In this document: one piece after another, positions 1-11,400 of the stretch
Layout of the letters: each line of letters begins with the position of its first letter
Position numbering within the stretch: the stretch's first letter is position 1
Source: Heliocidaris erythrogramma
Lineage: Eukaryota; Echinodermata; Echinoidea; Camarodonta; Echinometridae
Assembly (NCBI GenBank): GCA_025617745.1
Contig: CM046864.1
Location: 3,432,616 to 3,496,615, forward strand
DNA: 64,000 nucleotides
Direction of reading: 5' to 3'
Notes under the pieces: model-generated
What the model was told of the DNA's origin: nothing
Seen by the model: only the letters and a program-made list of their open reading frames with translations
Databases searched by the model: none
Made by a program: the position numbers and the translations under genes

Positions 1-414
1 AATACAAATGAAACATATCACAAACATCATATTAAGGAATATTACTAACACCTATTAACTTTTGAATCAAACATACTAAAGAATGGAATAATGTAACATA
101 CAAGATAAACCTAAAGGATCAGTCAGTTTTGCAAAATTGACAGACTCAAGTTGCATTACTTTCATGTTATAATGTCCATATATGATACAATATTTGATTT
201 AAAAAACGTGGTATATAACAAGACATAATTGAAATGGAATTCTGAGTTACACAATCGTGAATGCCTTCAGACATAAACTACTGTAATTAATGAAGAATGA
301 ATTCTAGATGATGATCAATTTAGAAGTAATAACAAGAAAAAACTATTGGATTTGATATTATATCTTTGAAGAGGAAATACAGATTCATATATCCCAGATG
401 AGTATTAGCCTTAC

Positions 415-508
415 CTGTGATTTAGCAGCATCTGCAGTAAGACTATAACCACCATCATGAATCTCTTTCTCTATGGCACTAAACAGTCTCTGATAAGCAG
501 GATTTGTA
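415..508 (-). CDS. ELP4: ELP4 coding exon 6
   Basis: It encodes [20 protein letters not shown] through AKSQ, matching the helix after the FGHYYD region of ELP4 (the GYTKLLQFIQNII segment in vertebrates). The acceptor is CATTGTAG and the donor GTAAGG; it ends in phase 0. The next exon is outside the window. Confidence 0.9.
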
Positions 509-3500
509 CTACAATGAAAACATAGTAAAGACTATAACCACCATCATGAATCTCTTTCTCTATAGCAATGAACAGTCTCTGATAGGCAGTATTTGTGACC
601 CTCCACCAAAAAACGACCAATAAGTCGCAATGGGAGTTTTAGAGTAAACAGCTGGAAAAGGTGGTTTGGGGTGGAAATTCTGATTTTAACCTTTTTGTAT
701 TTTCTGAAAGTTCACTTATTAATTTACCCTCTGACAAAATTTGATGTAAAAATACCTTGTTGAAATATGTTTTCACTCTCATTCAAAATTACCATGTTTT
801 CCTGGACATTCAAACTCTGTGTGACAACTTGTTGGGATTGTACTTCACATTGCTTTTCTGGTATAGCTTAAAGGAGAATTAACATTACAATATAAATGTA
901 CTTATGTTCAAAGATGAACTATTCCTTCTTGTTGTCCTATGTAGTTTTGCATTAAAATATACGAGATGGGTATAAATCAAGATTTTCTCAGCAAGATTTA
1001 TCGTCTGCTAGCCATACCCGGGGGCTGCCATTTTCTTGATGTGTACATAAAGATATTTTTAATCCGAATGCAAAATTGTCTTCTTCCTGATACAAAATCC
1101 CATTTGAGATTTAAAATATTTAATAGATATATATTCTAAAAACGAAAATGTGTTTTATATTTTTTTGAAAATTACGATTTTACTATATAAATCTGTTTTC
1201 TTGATACTATGACGTAGCGAATTAATTCAAATTTATGCCAGATGCCTTTCCAGAGCGTCAATAGTGGAAAACTATGCATTCACCTGCTTAGAGATAATGG
1301 ACTTCAAAAGTCAGAATGCGCGTTGTATAAATTATGTTCTGCTCTGCCAGGCAAGCCTTTGAAATGAATTTCTAAGCTAAAAGAAGGATGCGGTATATAA
1401 AACAAATGTTGACTGCTTCTTTTTCACGTCACGGTTAAAACCATGGCCCTCTGCGATCTTGCAACTGTGCTATTTCCCTCGACTGTCGTCTCGGGGCATA
1501 GCACAGTTGCAAGCTCACCTCGGGCCATGTTTTCACCGTGCCCCTCAAAGCATTCAACATTTGTATAGTATGTTACATGTACTTCTGAATGAAGACGACC
1601 CGAAAACATAATGCCTCTGGCACCACCTTCGGTGGTCGGAGGCATAACTAGAGACAATCGTTATTATCTTACATGTTATCTTGTAAAGGGATATTCTCTG
1701 AGTGGAGATTGAAGCAAGTTGTATTGACAGAGCTCAGTCTAGTTTCACCCATAACACGGTTCAGATCATAACTGTGACCAAACTGATGAGCCGACTCTGA
1801 TACCTGACAAATAATAAGGAGAAAGTAACACATATTTTTTAAACTGCACATTACATTGAGATTAAAGGAGGATGTTGAAGGATTCTTGTAAATAAGAATC
1901 ATAGATAAATGGATGAATACGTAATAAAAATAGATCGAGTGATTGGTTGAATGATATGTAAATATTTTGGTAGGTTTATGATATGTAGTTTGAGAGTAGA
2001 CATATAGATAGACAGATAGATTACACAGACCAATGGATATATATGTATAAATCAGGGGATATGTCCATGTGATAGATAGAGATGTATGATAGGTAATGAA
2101 ATAGAAAACAAATATTGGACAGATGGTTTGATCAATGAGATGGATAGAAAGATAGATAGAAAGATAGAAAGATAGACAGATAGACAGTAGATAGAACTAA
2201 CCTGATGTTGTGGAAGATGTTGATATCTCCATGCTATTTTCATCTTATCATCATCTGTGTCTTGAGAAATCTTACTGTCTTTATCATCATCTGTTGGATG
2301 AGGCAATGCCTGAAAATACATCAACAATAAATATTATTTACTATCATCATCCTGGGCAAGGGATGCATAAGGTGCCTACAATATAAATACTTCAGAAATA
2401 AAATGATACATTACCGGTATACACAAGGGAGGAATTTACCCCCTCCCACAAGTACAGGTTAAACTTGTCTCTATGTTTCCATACTTTTAAACATTTCCTA
2501 AAATAATGAAATTTCTCAAAATGTCTTCATGAATTTATAAAGGTATTTACAATACAATGACAAGATTTTCTCACTCTCCACATGTAGCTACATATTCTCA
2601 GAAAGATTCATGACTGATTTAAACTATTACCTCATTTATTTCATCTTTGAAATTACACTTTACAAATTTGTTAGATAGCATGGCCAAAGTCGTTATTATG
2701 CCCAGCCGCCATTAAATCCGCCTGAACAAGTGAATAACTAGTCAAGTTTCTTGGTTTTCATTGTTGAAATTCAGTTATTTATAACGGAATAAACGCTATC
2801 GTTATTGATTCATAACTGAAAAAATTATCAGCAAGAAAGAGCGGGATTCGAACCCGGGACCTTAAACGCGAGTGCAGTGTAGAAAGAGAATACTCTGACA
2901 GTCTGACCAGACGTCCTTACCACTAGACCACGAGCAATTGACAGCGAATCTGATCTTGCTGCACTATATACCTCCGCTCCATACAAATCCTATCTATACC
3001 TCAGTTCTGCTGTTTTTTTGATATCCTAGGTAGGATTCTTGCTAATTTGAGGATTACTGGGCATATTAGCTACGTATAATAGCCGATAGCATGGATATTG
3101 GAATCTAATTTTCTTCACATACATGTATATCCACAAATAAGTACCTTGAGTAACTTTTTTGGCTGCTCCTCAGCACTTGCCACCATTAATCCATGTCCAC
3201 ACATTATTCCTTCAGCCAAGAAATAGCGGAGCAGCAAATTGGCATAGCTTCCAAATGTGTCTTCCTCTAAAATGAAATCAAAAAAAGAGTACCAAATGAT
3301 CTTTTTTTTTAAAGTTACAAATTCATATATATCTAATCATGTAAGTTATTGGGAATTTCTTGTATACCCTAGGCAAGTAGAATTAATTCCTTGTTTCTTG
3401 TCTGAATATCCACATCCTACTCTTTTTTTCTGCCTGCTGCCTTTTTTAGTTTTTGTTGTTGTTGGATATTTTGTTTTTACATGAAAAAGAGTATTACGCA

Positions 3501-5661
3501 TTAATATACAAAATAAATACATGTAGTTTAACCTTGAATTCAAGTAGTCATTTGTTTAGCCTTTGTAGTGCATGCAATAAAAGACAATTTGAAAAGAGTT
3601 TTCCAGGAAATGAGGCTATAGTATGTATTATGTCTGGGAAATAAAAATTCAAATACCACAGAAAACTCCTCCTAATCATGTTTTTTTTTTTTTAATCTGG
3701 ATAAAAAAGACAAGGCTCAATTTTCCTTGGGCTTGATATAATGTTGAATGTAACAATAGAAACATATTATAAGCAAATTTATCACAATGAGGAAGTGTTT
3801 CATGTTTCTCAATAAAAAAAACAATGTTCTAGCAGGATGAAACAAAAAAGATATGGTCACAACACCTTGTATTTCAAATCTATTTTGTTTTTAATGAAAT
3901 ATAATTGTTGAGTTTTTAAAGGGCAATCCAACCTATGTAACAAAATGAGTTGTGTGATAGCAGAAAAAATCTGTGAAACAGTTTTTAAACAAATTAGACA
4001 TTTGAAAATATCGGACCGTTACGAATCTTTAAAAGCCAAATTAGATTGGGCTGTAAATCTAAAATTAGCAAATTGGTCATTAGACTGCAACATATCTGGT
4101 GGACAACTGGCACTAAAATATTGCCTTTTCACTTCTAAGTAACTTTTCCCTCGAGGCTGTAGTCAAGATATATTAAACATTAATACTATTCTTCACCAAT
4201 CTGTTTCTCCAGTTTTTCTGCTTTCTTACAGTGCAACTTGCTATCAAGGTTTGATTTCCTTTTCATGGTTCTTCAAGCTGGTTTTGAAGAAAAAAAAGGC
4301 ATGGCCTTTTTGACGTACCTATTAGAAGCACTGAACCCACTGCTAAGCCTCCACCTGAAAAATAAGAAAGAAAACACTAAAAGTAATATCACGCACTAAT
4401 TCTTGGGCCTATCTGAAATGTTGGCAGCTGACCAGGCAACTTTTTCTCAAAAAAGTCTCTGGAACCAACTAACAATTATGTACGATGTAAGAAATGTCAC
4501 ATTTTTGTTGTTGTTGTTGTTGTATAGCTAGTAGAATGCCTATGCATGCGCACATGCATAACTCTGCGCAACTCTGTTCAAACATAACACGCAATAAACA
4601 CAAACTGTTCATCTTTCATGTCTTTATACATGTAGATTTGCTACTACTAGTACTAGTACTAGCGACATAAATTTGTGCAAAAACAAGTCGAAATATTAAT
4701 TTAAACTAAGTAAAAAGGTCTGAAAGGTATGAAATCCTGAACTGCGTGTAAATTGAAGGATATATAAAGCTAGACACCATTGTTTTTGCATCTAGGAATT
4801 GCATGGAATAGGAGTCACTCGAGTCACCAGCCAGTGGACGCGATCCATATATGATGGGGGTTGTGTGTCCGGACACTTCAAAACATAAATTAACCTGTTA
4901 ATTTTACAGGCTGATTTTATTATTTTTAGGAAAATATACATCAATTTTAATTCAAGTAACACTAAAATCAGTGAATATTTGGGTTATATTGTGCCTTTTT
5001 GTGTTTGAGGAAGCCACTCGTTCGTTAGCACAGAAAAATAAAGTGCAGAGTCTATGGACGGGGAATGAGGAAACCAATGCGTGTAACGAAAAAGAAGCGC
5101 TTCTGTGCCGAGTGAATGGTGGTTTCCTCAACCACGATAATTAATGCCAATATTTGTAATTCGTACTTTTGCCAACTTATCTTGCAGTCTTGACTTGTGA
5201 AACTGAAAGATTTAAGACAATTTGCATGAAAATTTTTTTGATTTAATGTTTAAAAGTGACATGTCATGTCCAGACACACGACGAGTGGGTATACTGTACT
5301 CTGTAGCTATACCATGCCTACACTACAGTGCTACACCAGCGCTGACCGCCCCCTGCGCCAGCCCAAGCCTGCCCTGCCCCCACATCCACAACCAGCTGCA
5401 CTAGGCCACTGGCACTGCACTGCATGGCAGGTTGACTCGTTCGCCCGACATGCCCGACCTAGCCTTATTCTGACACAACGAAAAAAACTGATTTTTACTT
5501 CATTTCTTAATTTTCATACCAAGTAAGTGATCTAGTGATGGTACGCCGGTAGAAACAAGAAGTTGGCCATTGTGTAGGGACGGTCGTGTTCCTCGTATTG
5601 AGAAATTTTTAGATTTTCCTCGCCTTTGAAAACTTGTTTTTGCTTCAGAGGGCGCGGCCAT
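415..5661 (-). CDS. ELP4: ELP4, Elongator complex protein 4 (5' half, six exons, continues past left edge)
   Basis: Elp4 is a RecA-fold subunit of the Elp4-Elp5-Elp6 ring of Elongator, which acts with Elp1-3 in modifying wobble uridine 34 of tRNAs. Six exons (5661-5520, 4354-4319, 3266-3145, 2309-2202, 1803-1673, 508-415) have GT/AG borders and matching phases and give 211 codons, about half the usual ~420 residues. Diagnostic segments in order are [57 protein letters not shown] and [12 protein letters not shown], all as in animal ELP4. The Walker-A-like GGGLAVGS loop lacks GKT/S, as usual for this subunit. The start lies in a good context (aagATGGCC) at 5661. Downstream exons, including the C-terminal half, were not found in 1-414 and must lie beyond the window. 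Confidence 0.95.
524..598 (-). pseudogene. Partial tandem copy of ELP4 exon 6
   Basis: These 75 bp repeat most of the neighbouring exon (438-510) with a few mismatches and still read [19 protein letters not shown] on the minus strand. The copy lacks the AG acceptor and any GT donor, and it departs from the exon after the YSL codons. It looks like a local duplication inside the upstream intron and is probably not spliced in. Confidence 0.75.
1430..1646. repeat. Hairpin plus end fragment of a GCCTCC-TIR element in ELP4 intron
   Basis: Bases 1430-1540 form an imperfect hairpin of about 40 bp around the inverted words GCAACTGTGC and GCACAGTTGC. At 1596-1646 lies an end of the family seen complete at 18586-19909: CGACCCGAAAACATAATGCC followed by a CACCTTCGGTGG-type hairpin. 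It is in inverse orientation to that copy. No coding content. Confidence 0.5.
1673..1803 (-). CDS. ELP4: ELP4 coding exon 5
   Basis: It encodes [20 protein letters not shown] through SENIPLQDN plus two bases. The [11 protein letters not shown] segment corresponds to FGHYYDASKRM of vertebrate ELP4. The acceptor is TTTGTCAG and the donor GTAAGA. Confidence 0.92.
1985..2190. repeat. GATA-rich microsatellite
   Basis: Irregular runs of GATA and GACA units lie just downstream of ELP4 exon 4 in the intron. Simple sequence with no other visible function. Confidence 0.7.
2202..2309 (-). CDS. ELP4: ELP4 coding exon 4
   Basis: It encodes 36 residues, [13 protein letters not shown] to [14 protein letters not shown]. 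The MKIAWRYQ motif is a signature of ELP4. An acidic DDDK-rich linker precedes it, as in vertebrate proteins. It starts and ends in phase 0, between TTTTCAG and GTTAGT. Confidence 0.94.
2684..3084 (-). mobile_element. tRNA-like SINE with 10-bp target duplication
   Basis: The ~400-bp insert in an ELP4 intron is flanked by direct repeats GATAGCATGG (2674-2683 and 3085-3094). On the minus strand it contains an A-box-like TAGTGGTAAGGACG near 2925 and a perfect B-box GGTTCGAATCC near 2850. The spacing between boxes is longer than in a standard tRNA, so I call it tRNA-derived, not a functional tRNA. Its ends share ATGCCCAG/CTGGGCAT words in opposite orientation. Confidence 0.65.
3145..3266 (-). CDS. 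ELP4: ELP4 coding exon 3
   Basis: It encodes [20 protein letters not shown] through PKKLLK, one of the most conserved ELP4 stretches (YFLAEG, GH, VASA). The acceptor is ATTTTAG and the donor GTACTT; it ends in phase 0. Confidence 0.94.
3916..4263. mobile_element. Short inverted-repeat element, AGGGCAATCCAACCT family (copy A)
   Basis: It begins TTAAAGGGCAATCCAACCT and ends AAGGTTTGATTTCCTTTT, imperfect terminal inverted repeats shared with copies at 8572-9139 and 43092-44170. The reading frame at 3945-4142 lies inside this element and is not a gene. Confidence 0.7.
4319..4354 (-). CDS. ELP4: ELP4 coding exon 2 (36-nt microexon)
   Basis: This 36-nt exon, bounded by TTTTCAG and GTACGT, encodes [11 protein letters not shown] in phase with both neighbours. 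It holds the P-loop-like strand-turn of the RecA fold. Its identity is secure because the surrounding exons continue the same conserved motif on each side. Confidence 0.92.
4355..5519. other. ELP4 intron 1
   Basis: Apart from a short (TTG)n run near 4505 and some local inverted sequence around 4990-5140 (AGGAAGCCACTCG and GGTTTCCTCA words), I see no gene or RNA in this intron. Confidence 0.6.
5520..5661 (-). CDS. ELP4: ELP4 coding exon 1 (start codon)
   Basis: It encodes 47 residues from [10 protein letters not shown] to PSLDHLL plus one base, ending at a GTATGA donor. The Q-R-R-G segment and [17 protein letters not shown] match the ELP4 amino terminus. Phase 1 joins exactly to the next exon to give the GGG motif. 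Confidence 0.93.
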
Positions 5662-6269
5662 CTTGTAAACAGTAACCTCAGTCCAGGCTAAATAAAAAAA
5701 TATTAATTTAAAATCTATTTATTGAAATATGAAACACAGTATAAAAGCAAATTTTTTTCATTCCCAAAATTAGAAAAGAAAGTAATTTAAAATATTAAAT
5801 CGAATGTTTTGGATAAGAAACTCGAAAAATATATCAAATTTCATTAACAACTTAATACAATTAAATAAACATGCCTGAAAACACCCCTCTCTACAGTACA
5901 AATATTGGATGTAGTGCAGACTGCAGTGTTGCAATGCATAATACAAAGGAGAAAAGACATCATTTGACTTTCCAATTATTGGCTAATTGATCAAAGAGGA
6001 CAACATGACTTCTCAGGAGGCAGGCGAAATAGAAATCATTGTTTCGCATGGTATGGATATGATTTGCATTACTTGGTAATGGTATGTAATTGTCCCTACA
6101 AAATTGTAGCCTGGCCTGGAATGTTGGAAGGCTCTTTAACTTGAAGTTGAACTTGAAGAAAGTGATGCTATATAGTATAATATACCACTCTTCTGACAAT
6201 CAGGAATAATATAAATTAAGCTTTAAATTAGAGGAATATTACAGAAATTCTTGTTAATTTCGGGTCTAA

Positions 6270-7090
6270 ACTTTAGGTGCGCAGATTATAGGGCTCCCCA
6301 TCAGACAAGCAAGAAAGCAAAGCGACCGAGCGGCAATTTTTTTGCATTTTTAACCCTAAAAAGCACAATTTCTTGCGCATTTTGGTTTACCCAGGAATTT
6401 AACTCAGGAAATTATTCAACTGACCACCATATACATGTACGGAAGAGAAGTTCGAAGTTTGTACATTGATAAACGGTTTTTAATAGACTATTATTCACTC
6501 TCTTGTAAAATTGGGAGCGAAATTAACGAAAACACTTGACTTGAGAAATAGTCCAGGAATTTAGCAAATCAACTGAAAGTTGGGATTTCTGTTAAACGTT
6601 GACCCTCTGCAAATTTGCAGTTTTATGCATTTCAACTACTGGGGGCGCAATACTTAGCAAGAGGCAGATGATACTTGCATGATAGCGAGCAAAGCAACAA
6701 CAATTACAGCTTTATTTTTGAAATTTTGAACCCTTAAAATAAAATCTATTTAAAACTATAATACTGGGGGCGCGAAATTACGAGATCCTGACAGACAGTA
6801 ATAATTATTATAATCATTGTTATAATTAATTTAAAAATTATAATTATTTTCCATATTATGCAAGGGAGCAAAGCGACCGATCTTTAGAAATTTTCGCATT
6901 TTAATAATTTAAACCCTCAAAAACTGTATTTCTTATGCATTTACGCTACTGGTGCTGGTGGGGGGGCGCATAATCCTTAAGGATTTTAGTTTTTCTTCAT
7001 TTTCCCTCTTATTTTTTTTTCTTTTACATTTTTTGGACCCCCTCCAAGACCAAGTGCAGCCGGGGGCACCTGCCTTGATCCCCCCCAGGT
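6270..7090. repeat. Degenerate tandem repeat family (GCAAAGCGACCGA / GGGGGCGC words)
   Basis: Three to four diverged units of roughly 200-290 bp share the words AGCAAAGCGACCGA, AACCCT, a T-rich GCATTT segment and CTACTGGGGGCGC. No coding sequence spans them. Confidence 0.55.
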
Positions 7091-7289
7091 ACATGTATGC
7101 CACTGGTCCCCAGACCCAGTAATGACTAACATAACCGAAACACAGTGTCAGAATTCAGATTTGTGTTGTCTGGACTCTGGTAAACCAAATTTCATGCATA
7201 CTACTTATCATAAGTATAGATTTCTTATTTTCATGGTTGGGGATGAATGCAGGATGTGCCCAGTTTAGCTTTCAGTATAACTAGTTGAT

Positions 7290-7432
7290 TTTCTTGTTAT
7301 TTGTTCATATCTGCGTGATAACCTGATGAGTTGCAGATCGAAAAGCTTCGTTATCATTTGAATTTGTTATCGTTTTAATGTTTTAATATGTTACGTACTG
7401 TTTAAAGCCATTTGGAAATTCTGTAGTACCAT
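7290..7432 (+). repeat. Solo copy of the hammerhead-like repeat
   Basis: It is homologous to the right arm of the foldback at 17202-17634. In order come ATCTGC (7309-7314), GTGATAAC (7315-7322), CTGATGA (7323-7329), GCAGAT (7333-7338), GAAA (7340-7343), C at 7349 and GTTATCAT (7350-7357). It ends near TCTGTAGTACC, as the other copy does. The layout fits a hammerhead core with an 8-bp stem I; see findings. Confidence 0.6.
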
Positions 7433-7779
7433 TAAATTGTTTGATGAATTAGTCCATTTCATAGAGGATTGTGTAAATCATACATGTATATATTCATCAG
7501 GGTATGGGTAGATAGATATACATCATCTATAATGAACTGTTTTCTTTTGAGAGTTGCCCAATTTTCCTTGATCGATCAAACTTAGATTAAAACAATACTA
7601 TACTTACTCAATTACTTAGGTAGATTAGCCCTCTACTCCTAAGGGAAGGGCTCTCAAACGCTTCTTAAAGTAGCCACAGTAGGTGCAAACACAGTATGTT
7701 CCGGTATAGACCAAAAATCAGTCTATTTCGTTCGGGGATATGCTTCGCTGAGACTACGTCTGGCTTCATGGAATCCCTC

Positions 7780-8155
7780 CGGAGGAGAGCCTCAAAAGTA
7801 TAAAATGTTATAAAACTCCTCCAAACAGATTTTTCTGTCTAGTTCAGGGTGCAGGTAGTGCATTCCAATGTTCTACCATTCCATTTGAGAAGAAGTGGCC
7901 TACTAACTGTTCTGGTACTTCTGTAAAATAGTTTCTTAGAATCCCCTCTTAATTCTTTGTTTGGGGGAGAGAAAAACCTATCTGCTGGAGAAATTGTAGT
8001 AACCGTGAAGAAACTTGTACATGTATCAATAAGGTCAATTCTATTTCTCCTCTCTTCCAGGGATTCTATTTCTCCTCTCTTCCAGGGATTCTGTTGAGAT
8101 TTCTTTGTGACATAGACGCAAGCACCTTGTCTGCACGTTCTCTAACGCCTCAATA
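7780..8155 (-). pseudogene. 3' fragment of a non-LTR retrotransposon (reverse transcriptase C-terminus)
   Basis: On the minus strand the pieces ALENVQTRCLRL, ISTESLEERRNRI, LFYRSTRTVSR and NGRTLECTTC (a neighbouring frame gives MVEHWNALPAP) recall the C-terminal end of CR1/Jockey-like reverse transcriptase proteins. It is broken by frameshifts, including a 25-bp tandem duplication near 8040-8090. No RT catalytic core is present. Confidence 0.6.
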
Positions 8156-8342
8156 TCTTTCTTTAATCAATTAATGACAATTTATCTCTTGGATTTCTCA
8201 CGAACTTTCACCATCCTGGCCGTTTATTTTTGTGCCTTTTGTAACATGTTTAAACCAACTTCTTGCGAGAATGAACTTTTAAATAAGTAAATTTTACCAA
8301 AGAAATACAAGAATTTCTATCATTCATTTTCATTTTTCACAG

Positions 8343-8456
8343 GACCTGACAAACACACTGTAAGTCTTGCTGTCAAGGCCACTGTGGGTGACCTCTCGTT
8401 GACCCTTGAAGGTTTGACCGGAGTTCCTGTAGGTGGTCAGAAAATTATTAATAGAG
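8343..8456 (+). CDS. BAG1: BAG1 exon: first half of ubiquitin-like domain
   Basis: The acceptor is TTTTCACAG and the donor GTAAGA. It reads PDKHTVSLAVKATVGDLSLT then GVPVGGQKIIN, equivalent to the GVPQSFQKLIF strand of human BAG1. Only one frame is open, which fixes an incoming phase-1 junction from an upstream exon. Confidence 0.9.
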
Positions 8457-11400
8457 GTAAGAAGATTGGATCTATTTGAAATAATTGGAAATATTTAATA
8501 ATTATTTATTGCTGATGAAGAATATGAAATGATTTATTTTATAATTATGGAGTGATATTTAATGAGTGATGTTAAAGGGCAATCCAACCTTGGTAATAAG
8601 ATGATTTGTGTGAAAGCAGAAAAATAAGAACAGGATGGTGAAAGTTTGAAAGAAATCGGACAAGGACTAAGAAAGTTATGGATGTTTGAAAAATGAGATC
8701 ACTACATCTATGCGAATCTCAAATTGGCAATTAGGTGAGTCGATTGTGACATTTTTGTGGACAACTCTCCTGTTTGTCGTATACAAAAATTTCATTAATT
8801 TGCGGTTTTCTTCGAGGCGCTTTTACCCTCGGGGCAGTACTCAAAATATATTGGAGATAGCATAATGTTATAGGTCCTCATGAAAGAAAAAGTTCCTACT
8901 GAGTAATACATTTTGAAAAAAGTGACATTTTAGTCATTTTGTGTGTTGCAGCGAATTGGGGAGTTGTCCACAGCTACATCACAGTGACCTTACCTATTTT
9001 GGCCAATTTGAAATTCCCATATGTATAGTGATTACAACTTTCAAAAATTCATAACTTTCTTATTGCTTGTCCGATTTCATTCAAACTTTCACCTCTTTCT
9101 TTCAAAGCAACTTGCTATTAAGGTTGGATTTCCCTTTAAAGAATTAATATACATAAAAATGGTTCATTTTAATGGAGATCGAAATATGACATTATTTATT
9201 TCATATATATATCAACCAATGCCCTTCCATTTTAATTCCATAGTAACCTCCTAAAAAGTAAAATATATAATTGAAGGAGGCAAATAAATACAGAAGAAGA
9301 TACACATTATTATTTTGTTTGTAATCCAGATCAACAAGGGGAGGGGACAACCCTACCCAGCTACCCTAAGGGCTAGGCCTTGTTGCCCGCACAGCTAGAT
9401 TATCAAGCTTCATTTATCATAAGGAGATTAAAATATGGAATGAACTCAATTTCAAGCTCCATCATGGTATTAAATATGAATAGACCAAACCAATCAATGT
9501 AATCTTGATAATTGAGTGTGGAGTTTGGTATAGAAATGTATTTCTACGAATGTATGCACATACAAATTATTATTAAAAGCCATTGTAATAATCATTCTCT
9601 TCTCATTTATAGGTAAAACCCTTGTGAACCCGGATCAACCAATTGTAGAAGCTGGTCTCAAGAATGGGAGTAAAGTGATGCTTATTGGCAAAAAGGTATG
9701 ATGAAAAGCTACCTTCAGCTAACTCAATTTCTTTTAGGTAGAGTTGTTAAATGTTTATAGATAGTCACTATTATATTGAAGTGATGATCTACTTTTATTA
9801 CCCACGCCGATAAAATCGGCAGGGTTATGTAAAGGCCTCCGTATGTATGTTCGTTTCTTTGTTTCTTTGTTTGTGTACAAGATAACTAGAGAACGGGTGA
9901 ACAGATGTTCGGATAAAGACAGGAAAGAATCAATTAGATTTTGGTGATGATCGGTTGACCCCTGCAAATTCTGTGTGACCTTGAAGTTTTGACCCCATAG
10001 TAAAGTATAAGAACTTCAGTTCGGATAGTGACAGGAAAAAATCGATTAGGGAAAAAATCGATTAGATTTTGGTGATGATGGGTTGACGCCTGCAAATTCT
10101 GTGTAACCTTGTAGTTTTGACCCCATAGTTAGTATAGTATTGCAACTACTCTGTAGCGCCGCTAAGGCGTGGGTCTGCCGCCTTTGACGGTCTTTCTAGT
10201 TTGATAATGATTTGGATTTGATAATTGTGTGTACCAAAATACTAAGTCTCCATTCTAGTACCAATATATAATATCATAAGTAGTTAAAACATGTGACAGT
10301 AGTCTGCAAGCACAGACCCTATTTTGAGACATTATTGAAAAATATTGTGTCTTGAGAGAAGCCTAACGCATGTGGAATACATTAAACAAATTTTCTTTTT
10401 CTTTTTCCGGCGTAAATATTCAAATTTGAATGAAGAGCGCCGCTAAACCTAAAACAACAACATGGTTATGTCCTGTGTCGGGAGCAGCTATGGGCCTAGT
10501 CTTACAGTTCAGACACTCTGTTACGTATTTCACTTGACAAGGGTTTGTGTTTCCTAACTAATGTAAGAGCCCTTGGCATTGGATAGACTAGCTCAGAAAT
10601 GCACAAACTGTATATTAACCCCTACGCAACATCACTCCACATTTTGTGGTTTGGCTCAGTAACTTATGATTCAAAGCCCTAAGAAATATACCATATGCAT
10701 GAGAAGAAAGAGCAAAGATTTCTGCACACATTGTCCATTTTCGTTGCCTGACCATATTGCATTTAATGCCAGGAATTTTAAAAAGGAGAATAAGCTTTAA
10801 AATCCTTAATTTGGCTACACATTGAGAGGTTCCATAAAATCATTGTTTTTTTTTAAATCAATATTGGCCATTTTTTCAAATTTTGGAGAAAGGTCCTATC
10901 CATGTATATTCTTTTCAAAGACATTTCATCTTATTAGAACCATGGAGCACGAGAAGAAATATATTATTGTACCAATTTAAAGATCAAAATATCACTTTAG
11001 CCCTTAAATAATTCCTGTTGAAAATGCAATGTAATGGTTTTCAGTTATTCTGCACATATTGTATGTTTGAGTTCCAGAAATGGATCCTTCCCTGGATCTT
11101 TTTTGTAAGAATGATTACTTTTACCATCTCTATGATGGCATTGGACCGGTTCATAAAAATTGTTATCAATAACACAACTGCCCCATTTCTATGACAAATT
11201 TGCTCTCAGCCAATCAGATTCAAGGATTTCTGTAGCTTATCTCGTAAACAGGGACCTGGTAAGGGTGCAAAATTTATTAATTCTTGACTCCATGCCTGTA
11301 TGTCATTCGAGCCATACTTATTCTTGTCATTCATTTTGACCCTTGACCTTTAACCTTTGTTAGTTCAATCCAGAGGAAGATGAGAACTACAAGCAGATCA

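Larger units (their letters stand above)
5662..8342. other. ELP4-BAG1 intergenic region / BAG1 5' sequence
   Basis: ELP4 reads left from 5661 and BAG1 reads right from 8343, so this gap holds the ELP4 promoter and probably the BAG1 promoter and first exon. I could not pin down the BAG1 start. One phase-compatible candidate is an ATG at 7122 with a GT donor after 7179, but its peptide does not resemble other BAG1 starts, so I do not call it. Most of the gap is repeats. Confidence 0.5.

Noticed and set aside
2840..2945. tRNA gene on the minus strand
   Set aside because: Both pol III boxes are present, but the spacing is too long for a tRNA and the unit is a dispersed element with a target duplication.
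7122..7179. Candidate BAG1 first exon
   Set aside because: Its phase fits the exon at 8343, but the peptide is Cys-rich and lacks the hydrophobic first strand of the ubiquitin-like domain.
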